From the NCBI GenBank assembly GCA_015232465.1, contig JADFZO010000034.1, forward strand, positions 1-32,190: a DNA stretch of 32,190 bases, written 5' to 3'. This document shows positions 16,378 through 24,603 of the stretch, in pieces; the first letter of the stretch is position 1, and every line of letters starts with the position of its first letter. The notes below the pieces were generated by a model. The model did no database searches. It had not been told where the DNA came from and saw nothing but the letters and a program-made list of their open reading frames with translations. The stretch comes from Desulfamplus sp. (GTDB lineage Bacteria; Desulfobacterota; Desulfobacteria; Desulfobacterales; Desulfobacteraceae). A program made the translations under genes and the position numbers.

Positions 16378-16399
16378 GCTAAAATTCGATATGTTGTGT
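16354..16399 (-). promoter_or_regulatory. Tandem NrdR-box-like operators
   Basis: Box 1 (16354-16369, AATCAATATATAGTTT) and box 2 (16384-16399, ATTCGATATGTTGTGT) match the published NrdR consensus acaCwAtATaTwGtgt at 13 and 12 of 16 positions. Their starts are 30 bases apart, close to three helical turns, as in known NrdR box pairs. NrdR is the ATP/dATP-sensing repressor of ribonucleotide reductase genes. The nrdR gene itself is not in the window. Confidence 0.6.
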
Positions 16400-16410
16400 T
16401 AAAAACACAA
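16394..16410. repeat. Short inverted repeat upstream of the small membrane protein gene
   Basis: TTGTGTT and AACACAA are perfect 7-bp arms separated by AAA. The left arm overlaps the second NrdR-like box. The spacing is one base short of a CRP-type site (TGTG-N7-CACA instead of N8), so I do not assign a regulator. Confidence 0.4.
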
Positions 16411-16467
16411 AATTGGCGTGAAACAGAACTGGTAAAAAACGTGAAAACAAGGGAAATTATAGAGAAT

Positions 16468-16734
16468 ATGGATATTGAGAAGAGCAATTTTTTTAGAAAA
16501 ATTATCACACCATGGTATGATTCGCATCCTATATGTTGGATACTAATTTTATGGGCAATGTTTGTATTTATTTTTGCCATTACAGGCATTGATGTTGCAA
16601 CGACAAATGAATCATTTGATAGTTATGTTTGGCTGCCATTTATGTTAGCATCTTTAGCCTTTATGCTAATTATAATTGTTTTTTTTCGTATGAGACGTAA
16701 AGAGTATAAAGGGTGTTCTATCCCCGTTCGATAG
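16468..16734 (+). CDS. Small membrane protein, two predicted TM helices
   Basis: An unrecognised 88-aa protein. After a charged start (MDIEKSNFFRK) come two hydrophobic helices, about residues 23-42 (CWILILWAMFVFIFAITGID) and 57-76 (LPFMLASLAFMLIIIVFFRM). The end is basic (RRKEYKG). The frame opens upstream to a GTG at 16396, but that would run through the regulatory sites; the ATG at 16468 has only a weak AGAG nearby. It is divergent from nrdD and bounded downstream by the hairpin at 16784-16819. Function unknown. Confidence 0.6.
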   Translation: MDIEKSNFFRKIITPWYDSHPICWILILWAMFVFIFAITGIDVATTNESFDSYVWLPFMLASLAFMLIIIVFFRMRRKEYKGCSIPVR

Positions 16735-16783
16735 ACCCATTTAAAAGTAGAGACCAAAGAGACTTAATGAAAAAGCCAAAAAA

Positions 16784-16819
16784 AGAGTAGGGCAAGAAAA
16801 GTGCTCTTATCCCTACTCT
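16784..16819 (-). terminator. Intrinsic terminator of the metK-ahcY unit, possibly bidirectional
   Basis: Perfect 9-bp arms AGAGTAGGG (16784-16792) and CCCTACTCT (16811-16819) flank an 18-base loop. On the minus strand the stem is followed by a run of seven T and then TTTTT after GGC, a classical terminator about 85 bases past the ahcY stop. On the plus strand an AT-rich tract follows, so it may also end the small membrane protein's transcript. Confidence 0.8.
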
Positions 16820-16904
16820 AATTTATTTATTTTATGACCGAAAAGAGTATAAAATAGACAATTGAAGCATCAAAAAGTTTATATTAATGCTATTTTAATA
16901 TCTT

Positions 16905-18350
16905 TTAGTATCTATAATGTTCTGGCTTAAAAGGTCCATTTATTGGAACACCAATATAGTCAGCCTGCTCTTGAGTCAACTTGGTAAGTTTTACGCCAAG
17001 CATATTTAGATGGAGTCTTGCAACCTCCTCATCAAGCTCTTTTGGCAAGGTGTAAACTTTTTTCTCAAGTTTTTCAGTTGCAAGTTTAATCTGGGCAAGG
17101 GTCTGGTTTGTAAAACTTGAACTCATAACAAAACTTGGGTGTCCAGTTGCACAACCTAAATTTACAAGTCTGCCCTCAGCAAGAACAATTACAGATTTGC
17201 CAGACTCAAGAGTCCATTTATCAACTTGCGGTTTTATGTTTATCTTGTTGTGGGCTGGGTTATTTTCAAGAAAACGCATCTCAATCTCATTGTCAAAATG
17301 ACCAATATTGCAGATTATTGACTCATCTTTCATAAGTTTGATGTGCTCGCCCCGAATTACCAAATAGTTTCCAGTTGCAGTTACAAAAATATCTCCAATA
17401 GGGGCAGCCTCCTCCATAGTTAAAACTTGATACCCCTCCATTGCAGCTTGCAGAGCACAAATAGGATCAATCTCAGTAATAATAACCCTTGCTCCATAAC
17501 CCTTCATTGAAGATGCGCACCCTTTTCCCACATCTCCATATCCAGCAACCACCACCACTTTGCCAGCAAGCATGATGTCAGTTGCCCTTTTTATCCCATC
17601 AGCCAAAGATTCACGGCAACCGTATAGGTTATCAAATTTAGATTTGGTTACAGAGTCATTGACATTTATAGCTGGAAATAGAAGCTCACCCTTTGAAGCT
17701 AAATGGTAGAGCCGATGCACACCAGTCGTGGTCTCTTCTGATACTCCCCTAATTTTTGCTGCAATGTTTGTCCACTTTTTTGGATCATTTTTGTAGGAAT
17801 GTTTTAGCCTCTCCATCAAAAATTTTTCATCTGCACTGTTGGTTTTGCAATCTAAAAGAGATGGGTTATTCTCAACCCTAACCCCTTGATGAACAAAAAG
17901 GGTAGCATCCCCCCCATCATCAACAATAAGATCAGGACCAGAGCCATCTGGCCACGTTAGAGCCTCTTCTGTGCACCACCAAAACTCCTCAAGAGTTTCC
18001 CCTTTCCAAGCAAAGACAGCAGCAGTGCCCTTATCTGCAATTGCAGCAGCAGCATGATCTTGAGTTGAAAATATATTGCAGGTTGCCCACCTTAAATCTG
18101 CTCCAAGCTCATAAAGGGTATCTATCAGCATGGCTGTTTGGATCGTCATGTGAAGGCTACCCATAATTTTTAACCCTTTAAGAGGTTTTGATGCACCATA
18201 TTTTTTACGAAGAGCCATAAGACCCGGCATCTCTTTTTCTGATAACTGCATATCTTTATGACCATCTGATGCAAGCAAAATATCTTTAACTTTGTATTTC
18301 AGGTTAAGATCAAGTGGCATAAAAGATGTTTCTATATTTGTCTGATACAT
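16905..18350 (-). CDS. ahcY: Adenosylhomocysteinase (SAH hydrolase)
   Basis: A 481-aa cytosolic NAD-dependent enzyme. It splits S-adenosylhomocysteine into adenosine and homocysteine and so relieves product inhibition of methyltransferases. Motifs include [29 protein letters not shown], the NAD-binding [10 protein letters not shown] and the C-terminal [10 protein letters not shown]. The length fits the longer bacterial form with an insert of about 40 residues (around [19 protein letters not shown]). AAAGGA seven bases upstream supports the ATG. It lies 27 bases after metK in the same transcript and is followed by a strong terminator. Confidence 0.97.
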   Translation of the reverse strand: MYQTNIETSFMPLDLNLKYKVKDILLASDGHKDMQLSEKEMPGLMALRKKYGASKPLKGLKIMGSLHMTIQTAMLIDTLYELGADLRWATCNIFSTQDHAAAAIADKGTAAVFAWKGETLEEFWWCTEEALTWPDGSGPDLIVDDGGDATLFVHQGVRVENNPSLLDCKTNSADEKFLMERLKHSYKNDPKKWTNIAAKIRGVSEETTTGVHRLYHLASKGELLFPAINVNDSVTKSKFDNLYGCRESLADGIKRATDIMLAGKVVVVAGYGDVGKGCASSMKGYGARVIITEIDPICALQAAMEGYQVLTMEEAAPIGDIFVTATGNYLVIRGEHIKLMKDESIICNIGHFDNEIEMRFLENNPAHNKINIKPQVDKWTLESGKSVIVLAEGRLVNLGCATGHPSFVMSSSFTNQTLAQIKLATEKLEKKVYTLPKELDEEVARLHLNMLGVKLTKLTQEQADYIGVPINGPFKPEHYRY

Positions 18351-18377
18351 TCTAAAATCCTTTAATTAATAAAAATT

Positions 18378-19556
18378 CTAAAGTCCTGCTTTTACTCTAA
18401 TCTCTTCTGCTTTGTCAGTGTGCTCCCATGTAAAATCTGGGTCTTGTCGTCCAAAGTGACCGTACGCTGATGTTTTTCTGTATATTGGACGTAGCAAATT
18501 TAAAGTTTTAATGATCCCTGCTGGTCTTAAATCAAAGACCTCTTTTATTATCTCAATTGCCTTTTCTTCTGCAATTTTGCCAGTTCCCATAAAATCAACA
18601 AGCAAAGATACAGGCTGTGCCACACCAATTGCATAAGCCACCTGAATTTCACACTTATTTGCAACACCAGAGGCAACCATATTTTTTGCAATGTATCTGC
18701 CCATGTATGAGGCACTTCTGTCAACTTTAGAGGGGTCTTTGCCAGAAAAACAGCCACCACCATGGCTACCCTGTCCGCCGTAGGTATCAACAATAATCTT
18801 TCTGCCAGTAACGCCGCAATCTCCCATTGGACCACCAATCACAAACTTACCAGTTGGGTTAATGAAAAATTTTGTATCTCCATCCATCATATCTGCTGGA
18901 ATAACCTTTTTGATAACCTCTTTTGTGATAGCTTCGCTCAAATCGTAATGGCTTATATCTGGCTTATGTTGGGCAGAAACAACAACTGTATCAACTCTTA
19001 ATGGTTTGCCATCAACATACTCAATAGTTACCTGAGATTTTCCATCAGGTCTAAGAAAATCAAGAGCACCATTTTTTCTAACTTGTGAAAGGCGTTTGGT
19101 CAGTTTATGGGCATAGCTGATTGGCATTGGCATTAACTCTGGAGTCTCGTCAGTTGCAAACCCAAACATCAAACCTTGATCCCCAGCCCCCTGCTCTTTA
19201 AAAAGCCCCTCACCCTCATCAACTCCCTGTGCAATATCAGGTGATTGATGACCAATACTTGTTATTACTGCACAGGTTCTCCAATCAAAACCCATATCAG
19301 ATGAGTGGTAACCAATATCTCTTATTGTCTCTCTAACAATTGCTGGCATATCCACATAACAGCTTGTGGTAATTTCGCCTGCAATCATTGCAAGACCAGT
19401 GGTTACAAGGGTTTCACAGGCAACTCTGCATTTTTTATCTTCAGCCATTATTGCATCAAGTATGCTATCTGAAATTGCATCTGCAACTTTATCAGGGTGA
19501 CCCTCTGTTACAGATTCTGATGTGAAAAATGTTCTTCTTTTGTAGCTGCTCGTCAT
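18378..19556 (-). CDS. metK: S-adenosylmethionine synthetase
   Basis: A 392-aa enzyme of normal length that makes SAM from methionine and ATP. Motifs: [19 protein letters not shown] (GHPDK at 19-23), [12 protein letters not shown], the P-loop-like [15 protein letters not shown] and the C-terminal HFGR segment. AAGGAG nine bases upstream supports the ATG. It is paired with ahcY downstream. I looked for a SAM riboswitch in the 160-base leader and did not recognise one. Confidence 0.98.
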   Translation of the reverse strand: MTSSYKRRTFFTSESVTEGHPDKVADAISDSILDAIMAEDKKCRVACETLVTTGLAMIAGEITTSCYVDMPAIVRETIRDIGYHSSDMGFDWRTCAVITSIGHQSPDIAQGVDEGEGLFKEQGAGDQGLMFGFATDETPELMPMPISYAHKLTKRLSQVRKNGALDFLRPDGKSQVTIEYVDGKPLRVDTVVVSAQHKPDISHYDLSEAITKEVIKKVIPADMMDGDTKFFINPTGKFVIGGPMGDCGVTGRKIIVDTYGGQGSHGGGCFSGKDPSKVDRSASYMGRYIAKNMVASGVANKCEIQVAYAIGVAQPVSLLVDFMGTGKIAEEKAIEIIKEVFDLRPAGIIKTLNLLRPIYRKTSAYGHFGRQDPDFTWEHTDKAEEIRVKAGL

Positions 19557-19632
19557 TATAGTTTGCTCCTTAAAAATTTAAAATAAAATGCTGTACTAAT
19601 ATTAAGCAATAACTCAATATATTGTTTTGCTA

Positions 19633-19661
19633 AGACTATTCTATGGCAAGATATTTGTCAA
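19633..19661 (-). promoter_or_regulatory. Candidate metK promoter
   Basis: On the minus strand a perfect TTGACA (19661-19656) is followed after 17 bases by TAGTCT (19638-19633; 3 of 6). The -35 is convincing, the -10 weak. The predicted leader is about 70 bases. Confidence 0.35.
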
Positions 19662-19717
19662 TAAATGATAAAAACCACAAACAGCTCTAAAAGCCAGCTT
19701 AAAAATTATTTGTAATG

Positions 19718-20725
19718 TTAAATAGTTCCAACAATAATACCTGACTCCATAGGACCCTTGTATGTGGTACGAAAGATGTTAGTGCACCCACCATTTAAGA
19801 GCATATCCATAATCTCTTTTTCTGAATAAGCCTGCCCCCCTTCTGTTACCAAAAGCATATTTAGCGAAAATAGAGCTGGAAATAATGGGGCATCTTTTTT
19901 GTTGTTTAGGATAAAATCGTGAACAATTACCATTCCGTTTGGATTGAGTGCTGCAATTGCCTTATTTATAATCTTTTGGCAATCAGATGGCGAATCTCCG
20001 TGCAAAATATGAGATAGCCACACAACATCATACTTGCCATGAATTGTATCTTTTAAAAAATCTCCATCTTGAAATGTTACCCTTTCTTCTTGATTAAACC
20101 TTTTGATGGTCTTTTCAGCAAATGGACGAGTTGTTGGAAGATCAAACACCACAGCCCTAAGATCAGGGTTATTGATGCAAAATTGAATTGCATAGGTGCC
20201 AGGACCGCCGCCAAGATCAAGAAGATGTTTTCTGCCTCCAAGCTCAATAGTTGGAACAAGGCTCGGTGCTGTCTGCATTGCAATATTAAACATGCCCATT
20301 AAAAAGCTCTCTCTTCTCTCTTCATCAGCATAAGAGCCTCCTGTGCTCACAGCTTTTCCGCTCATCACAGCCTCATCTAACCTTGACCACGCCTCAACAA
20401 GATGGTGGTGGTGCATTATCATAAAACCTATATATTTAGGCGAATCTTTTGATAAAAAGATCAATGATATTGGTGTGTTGGAGTATAGCCACCCCTCTTT
20501 TGACTCCTTTTTTTTTAAAAGCTCCATTGCACAGAGTGCATCAAGAAGCATAGCAAGACTTCTTACCTGTGCACCAATTTTAGATGCAATTGCCTCTGCT
20601 GTAAGGCTCTTTTCACCAATATTTGTAAAAACATCAAGTTTAACGCTGCTGTGAAGTGTGCATGTCTGCCAATATGAGCCAGAGAGCGATAAAAGTTTAC
20701 CTGGGTGTAACTCTGCAGTTGTCAT
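19718..20725 (-). CDS. SAM-dependent O-methyltransferase (family 2, dimerisation-domain type)
   Basis: A 335-aa protein with the layout of plant/bacterial family-2 O-methyltransferases. The N-terminal winged-helix dimerisation domain covers about residues 10-100 (LHSSVKLDVFTNIGEKSLTAEAIAS). The Rossmann core has motif I, LLDLGGGPGTYAI, near residue 170, then VVFDLPTTRPFAEKTI and VIVHDFILNNKKDAPLF. The ATG at 20725 is chosen because AAGGAG lies seven bases upstream; the frame extends 30 codons further but that part is AT-rich and unlike the family. The methyl acceptor is unknown. It sits upstream of metK-ahcY on the same strand. Confidence 0.85.
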   Translation of the reverse strand: MTTAELHPGKLLSLSGSYWQTCTLHSSVKLDVFTNIGEKSLTAEAIASKIGAQVRSLAMLLDALCAMELLKKKESKEGWLYSNTPISLIFLSKDSPKYIGFMIMHHHHLVEAWSRLDEAVMSGKAVSTGGSYADEERRESFLMGMFNIAMQTAPSLVPTIELGGRKHLLDLGGGPGTYAIQFCINNPDLRAVVFDLPTTRPFAEKTIKRFNQEERVTFQDGDFLKDTIHGKYDVVWLSHILHGDSPSDCQKIINKAIAALNPNGMVIVHDFILNNKKDAPLFPALFSLNMLLVTEGGQAYSEKEIMDMLLNGGCTNIFRTTYKGPMESGIIVGTI

Positions 20726-20852
20726 CTTTTTTCTCCTTATTTTAAGGTTGGGGATTTTAAGATAAATATTTTGCTCAAAATAGATTTTTATGTTTAAACG
20801 CCAATTTAATAACATCTTTTTAACAAAACAAGGAAATTAAATATTTGATATT

Positions 20853-21857
20853 ATGCAAAGCCTAAGAAAAACACGAGCATTAGGGCTAAGTTCAGGAGGT
20901 CTTGATAGTATCCTATCTGCCCTAATTTTAAAAGAGCAGGGAGTTGAGGTTGAATGGATCACCTTTAAAACTCCGTTTTTTTCACCAGATTCAGCCATAA
21001 GAGCATCAAATCAGACTGGTATTCCTCTGATTGTCAAAGATATTACAGATGTTTACATGGAGATGCTAAAATCCCCTCCAGCAGGTTATGGCAAAAATAT
21101 GAATCCATGTATGGATTGTCATGCACTTATGTTTAATCAAGCTGGTCTTGTTATGTTGCAAATGGGGTATGATTTTTTATTTAGCGGCGAGGTTGTAGGT
21201 CAGCGTCCCATGTCTCAGAAAAAAAACTCCATGAACTATGTTGAGAAGCATTCAGGATTTAAGGGGCAAATCTTGAGACCACTTAGTGCTAAACTTCTTC
21301 CAGAGACTTTTATGGAAAAAGAGGGGCTGGTTGATAGAGACAAACTTTTGGGCATAACTGGCAGATCAAGAAAGATTCAGATTGAGATGGCAAAACAATT
21401 TGGAATTACAGATTATCCCCCACCTGCTGGGGGGTGCTTGCTTACTGATCAAAATTTTTCAAAACGGCTTAAAGATTTGATGGAAACTGAGCAAACCTAC
21501 CTCAAACGAGACCTCTATCTCTTGAAACATGGGCGACATCTAAGGCTTAACAGTAGGGTTAAAATTGTTGTAGGTAAATCTGAGCAAGATAACAACAAAA
21601 TTGAGAGCCTCTACAAGTTTGATAGAGACATAGCCATTTACCACGCATATTTAGCCAGCCCCTTTTTGCTTATCCCTGATGCTCTTACATTAAATCTAAA
21701 TATTGAGACAATAAAGATGGCAGCCTCAATCTGTGCAGGTTACACAAAGGCAAAACCAGAAGAAAATACCGAAATGGTTGTTGTATCAAAAGATCAACAA
21801 GATAAAATTACAGTTTGTGCTCTTGAGCCTAAGAAGTTTCAGGATTTGATGATTTGA
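20853..21857 (+). CDS. PP-loop tRNA-thiolation-like protein with NFACT/DUF814-like C-terminus
   Basis: A 334-aa protein with an adenylating PP-loop SGGLDS (14-19) and a Cys pair NPCMDC (Cys86, 89). Further motifs are VVGQRPMSQ, LRPLSAKLLPET, GRSRKIQ and PPAGGCLLTD. This set is typical of the ThiI/MnmA-related proteins annotated in deltaproteobacteria as tRNA 4-thiouridine or 2-thiouridine synthesis-like, with a C-terminal RNA-binding NFACT-R module (about residue 225 onward). Reaction and tRNA target are inferred. An AAGGAA lies 17 bases before the ATG, further than usual. The gene is divergent from the O-methyltransferase gene. Confidence 0.8.
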   Translation: MQSLRKTRALGLSSGGLDSILSALILKEQGVEVEWITFKTPFFSPDSAIRASNQTGIPLIVKDITDVYMEMLKSPPAGYGKNMNPCMDCHALMFNQAGLVMLQMGYDFLFSGEVVGQRPMSQKKNSMNYVEKHSGFKGQILRPLSAKLLPETFMEKEGLVDRDKLLGITGRSRKIQIEMAKQFGITDYPPPAGGCLLTDQNFSKRLKDLMETEQTYLKRDLYLLKHGRHLRLNSRVKIVVGKSEQDNNKIESLYKFDRDIAIYHAYLASPFLLIPDALTLNLNIETIKMAASICAGYTKAKPEENTEMVVVSKDQQDKITVCALEPKKFQDLMI

Positions 21858-21929
21858 TCGAACTGTATCCTATCTCATATCTACATCTATTTTAACCTAA
21901 GAAAAAAACCAATAAATTAGGGGGCAATT

Positions 21930-22898
21930 ATGGATAATAATCCAATGCAACAGTTTTATGCTCACAGTAAAGAGAACATAAACAAGGACAAATGGCAGAC
22001 TATTGAAACTCATTTACAACAGGTTGCCAAACTTGCCAGCAGGTTTGCAAATGATTTTGGAAATGGTGATTGGGCATATTTAGCGGGATACCTTCACGAT
22101 TTAGGAAAATATAATCCAGCTTTTCAAAGTTATATTTCTCAAAATTATGATTGGGAGGAGTCTGCTGAGACTATGAAAACTTGCCGTAAGGTTGACCATT
22201 CAACTGCTGGTGCTCTGCTGGCAGAAGAAATTTTTACAGGGAAATTCAAAGAAATTGGAAGGATATTATCCTATTTGATAACTGGTCATCATGCAGGTTT
22301 ACCTGACTGGGAGCATGAAATAGGCGTTGGAGGAGATTTGGTAAGTCGCTTAGAAAATAAGAATTTATTAGATAAAATAAGACAATATTTACCTGAATCT
22401 CTACTTCAAAACATTAAACAACCAACAACAATCAACGTTGTTCGAGAGCCTGAATCTATCCATTTATGGCTTAGAATGCTCTACTCCTCTCTTGTTGATG
22501 CAGATTTCTTAGACACAGAAAACTTTATGAATCCTGAAAAGAGCGGCTTGAGAGGAGGTTATAAAGAGTTAAATGAGCTAAAATTGTTGTTGGATAACTA
22601 TCTTGAGGAACTGGCAGAAGATACAAGGAAAAAACAGACAAACAATACGCAGGTAAATCTTTTACGCAGACAGGTTCTGGAGGAGTGCCGGCAAGCTGCT
22701 ATTTCAGATTCAGAGTGCAATACCAGTTCCAATACCAAATTCGGTATTTTTTCGCTGACTGTTCCAACTGGTGGAGGAAAAACCCTTCCGCATCAGGATT
22801 GCCTCTGCATCTTGTTAGGCATTGGCTTTTATGTAGTTTCTAAGGATAGAGTTGATTTGATGTTGATAATCCCCGCCATGAGATTTAAACCAGTCTAA
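21930..22898 (+). pseudogene. cas3: Truncated CRISPR-associated Cas3 (type I-C-like), HD domain plus start of helicase
   Basis: Residues 1-286 (to about 22787) match the N-terminus of Cas3, the nuclease-helicase of type I CRISPR-Cas systems. The HD nuclease motifs are present: His28, His56-Asp57 in GYLHDLGKYNPAF, His90 (KVDHSTAG) and His120-His121 (ITGHHAGLPDW). The helicase begins normally with LTVPTGGGKTL (Walker A at 281-285) and then stops matching. The last 36 codons are foreign sequence reading into the brnA region. Full-length Cas3 of this type is about 700-800 aa, so the whole helicase is missing. No other cas gene or CRISPR array is in the window. A free-standing HD nuclease is possible but less likely than decay. 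Confidence 0.85.
22790..22805. repeat. 16-bp direct repeat, left copy, at the Cas3 break
   Basis: GCATCAGGATTGCCTC starts about three bases after the point where Cas3 similarity ends. An identical copy lies at 23388-23403; the BrnT/BrnA genes lie between. Weaker similarity (AACC, then TT, before the repeat) extends upstream of both copies. Confidence 0.75.
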
Positions 22899-23069
22899 AA
22901 CATCAGAATCAACCTTAACAAAAATAGAAGGGGGGGTTCTGACTTTGGCATTTTTAAACCACTCTTCAGGTAATTGGGGAATATCAGAATAATCTATATC
23001 ATCATCTGACATTGATTCCAACGCCTTCCAGTCAGTCTTTGATGTTTTCTTTAAAGAATCTGATTTCAT
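22815..23069 (-). CDS. brnA: BrnA antitoxin (ribbon-helix-helix)
   Basis: An 84-aa antitoxin that neutralises BrnT and represses its own operon in the known Brucella system. The conserved N-terminal TDWKALESMSDDDIDYSDIP is followed by a CopG/MetJ-like ribbon-helix-helix region (FVKVDSDVLDWFKSHGGDYQ, then HQINSILRNYI). The ATG at 23069 has AAGG nine bases upstream; the open frame runs 16 codons further up into brnT. It overlaps the end of brnT by 38 bases, the family-typical toxin-first order. Its 3' end also overlaps, on the opposite strand, the foreign tail of the truncated cas3 frame. Confidence 0.88.
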   Translation of the reverse strand: MKSDSLKKTSKTDWKALESMSDDDIDYSDIPQLPEEWFKNAKVRTPPSIFVKVDSDVLDWFKSHGGDYQHQINSILRNYIKANA

Positions 23070-23313
23070 TTTTATTTGCCTTTCTTGCTGAAATAATACG
23101 GATAGAGTCTTTATCAATCTTTTCTATAAAGACCACAAAAGCGATAAAGTTTTTTAGAAGTCCGATGCCTATATATCGATCCTCACCATAATCAAATCTT
23201 TCATCGATATTAATAAGCATTGGCTTGCTAAACATTTCTACAACATCGTTAAAATCTATCTTATGATTTTTGATGTTAAGCTGATTTTTATTTTCGTTCC
23301 ATTCAAATTTCAT
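23032..23313 (-). CDS. brnT: BrnT ribonuclease toxin
   Basis: A 93-aa protein of the BrnT (DUF497) family of RelE-like mRNA-cleaving toxins. It begins MKFEWNENKNQLNIKNHKIDF, with the characteristic EWNENKNxxNxxKH pattern. The body includes DYGEDRYIGIGLL, and the C-terminal signature reads IRIISARKANKNEIRFF. All expected elements are intact, so toxin activity is plausible. No strong Shine-Dalgarno is visible. It is transcribed away from epd and lies between two 16-bp direct repeats next to a broken cas3. Confidence 0.9.
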   Translation of the reverse strand: MKFEWNENKNQLNIKNHKIDFNDVVEMFSKPMLINIDERFDYGEDRYIGIGLLKNFIAFVVFIEKIDKDSIRIISARKANKNEIRFFKENIKD

Positions 23314-23387
23314 AAATCAACACTACAACTTTTTATAATGATAGAAAAGGGCTTTTTTTTAGTGTAACCGTTGGACTAACCTTATCT

Positions 23388-23403
23388 GCATCAGGATTGC
23401 CTC
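23388..23403. repeat. 16-bp direct repeat, right copy
   Basis: Identical to 22790-22805. This copy lies inside a 7-bp inverted repeat, ACTAACC (23375-23381) and GGTTAGT (23416-23422). Cas3 sequence does not resume after it. Confidence 0.75.
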
Positions 23404-23544
23404 AATTCAATCTGTGGTTAGTGTTGCATCAAAAAACAATCCCTTTTTTAAGCAGTGCCTTGCTCGAATTCTTCTAAAAAATATTGCAAATACCCTTCTC
23501 TTATGTGATAAAGTCCATCTTTTTTTAACCCCCACATAAAATAG

Positions 23545-24603
23545 ATGAGTTATGCAATGGCTTACAAAATCGCAATAAATGGGTATGGCAGGATAGGAAG
23601 AGCTGTTTTGCGAGCACTCTATGAATCTTACCACTACAGAGAGCTTCAGATTGTTGCTATAAATGAGCTATCTGATGTAAAAACAGTTGCCCATCTGACA
23701 AAATATGATACCACTCACGGCAGATTTTCAGGAGAGGTTGAGATATGCAAAGATAATTTTTATGTAAATAATAGCCATATCCACCTTAGCCATGAAAAAG
23801 AGATTGAAAATCTGGCGTGGAGAGAGCTTGATATTGATGTTGTGCTTGAGTGCACTGGAGCATTTACATCAAGAAAAAGGGCTGAAGAGCACATTAAAAG
23901 CGGGGCAAAAAAGGTGATATTTTCTCAGCCAGCAGAAGAGAGCGTTGATGCTACAATTGTATTTGGCGTAAATGATCATCTGCTAAAAAAAGAGCACACA
24001 ATAATATCAAACGCATCATGCACCACAAATTGCAGTATCCCTATTTTAAAAGTGCTAAATGATGTTGTTGGTATTGAGTCTGGAATCATCACAACCATTC
24101 ACTCTATTATGAATGATCAGCCCGTGATTGATGCCTATCACCATCACGATTTAAGGCGAACTCGTTGTGCTGGTCAATCAATAATTCCTGTAAACACTGG
24201 ACTTGCACGAGGAATTGAGAGGATATTGCCAGAGTTAAGGGGCAGATTTCAGGCTGTCTCCATGAGAGTGCCAACTATAAATGTATCTGCTCTTGATATA
24301 ACACTTATTTTATCAAGATGTGTATCTGTTGAAGAGATAAACAATATTTTAAAACATGCAGCCTCAGGCGATAAAGATTCACCACTTGAGGGGAGACTCT
24401 ACGGGATTCTTGGCTATACAGAAGAGCCACTTGCATCGTGTGATTTTAACCACGACTCAAGATCATCCATAGTTGATGGCAATCAGACAAGGGTAAGTTG
24501 CAAAAATCACGTTAAAATACTTGCGTGGTTTGATAATGAGTGGGGATATGCTAACAGAATGCTTGATACAACAGCAGCGTTGATGCGAGTTTCATCTTGT
24601 TGA
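23545..24603 (+). CDS. epd: D-erythrose-4-phosphate dehydrogenase / GAPDH family
   Basis: A 352-aa member of the glyceraldehyde-3-phosphate dehydrogenase superfamily. The NAD fold starts KIAINGYGRIGRAVLRAL, and the catalytic site is SNASCTTNC (Cys159) with His186 in TTIHSIMNDQ. The segments IHSIMNDQPVIDAYHH, DLRRTRCAGQSIIPV and MRVPTINVSALD look like Epd, which oxidises erythrose 4-phosphate for pyridoxal phosphate synthesis, rather than GapA. True substrate preference needs assay. Two possible starts (23545 and 23557) lack a clear Shine-Dalgarno. Its last 12 bases overlap the convergent methyltransferase gene. Confidence 0.85.
   Translation: MSYAMAYKIAINGYGRIGRAVLRALYESYHYRELQIVAINELSDVKTVAHLTKYDTTHGRFSGEVEICKDNFYVNNSHIHLSHEKEIENLAWRELDIDVVLECTGAFTSRKRAEEHIKSGAKKVIFSQPAEESVDATIVFGVNDHLLKKEHTIISNASCTTNCSIPILKVLNDVVGIESGIITTIHSIMNDQPVIDAYHHHDLRRTRCAGQSIIPVNTGLARGIERILPELRGRFQAVSMRVPTINVSALDITLILSRCVSVEEINNILKHAASGDKDSPLEGRLYGILGYTEEPLASCDFNHDSRSSIVDGNQTRVSCKNHVKILAWFDNEWGYANRMLDTTAALMRVSSC

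Noticed and set aside
16394-16410. CRP/FNR-type binding site
   Set aside because: The TGTG and CACA half sites are seven bases apart rather than the eight typical of CRP sites, so I kept it only as an inverted repeat.
19557-19717. SAM riboswitch before metK
   Set aside because: The leader has no recognisable SAM-I, SAM-II or related conserved core and no terminator-like alternative hairpin.
21858-23544. CRISPR array near the cas3 remnant
   Set aside because: Only two copies of a 16-bp repeat exist, almost 600 bases apart with genes between; there is no regular repeat-spacer pattern.
23407-23634. 75-codon minus-strand frame overlapping the epd start
   Set aside because: It overlaps epd on the opposite strand, has an atypical composition and no ribosome binding site.
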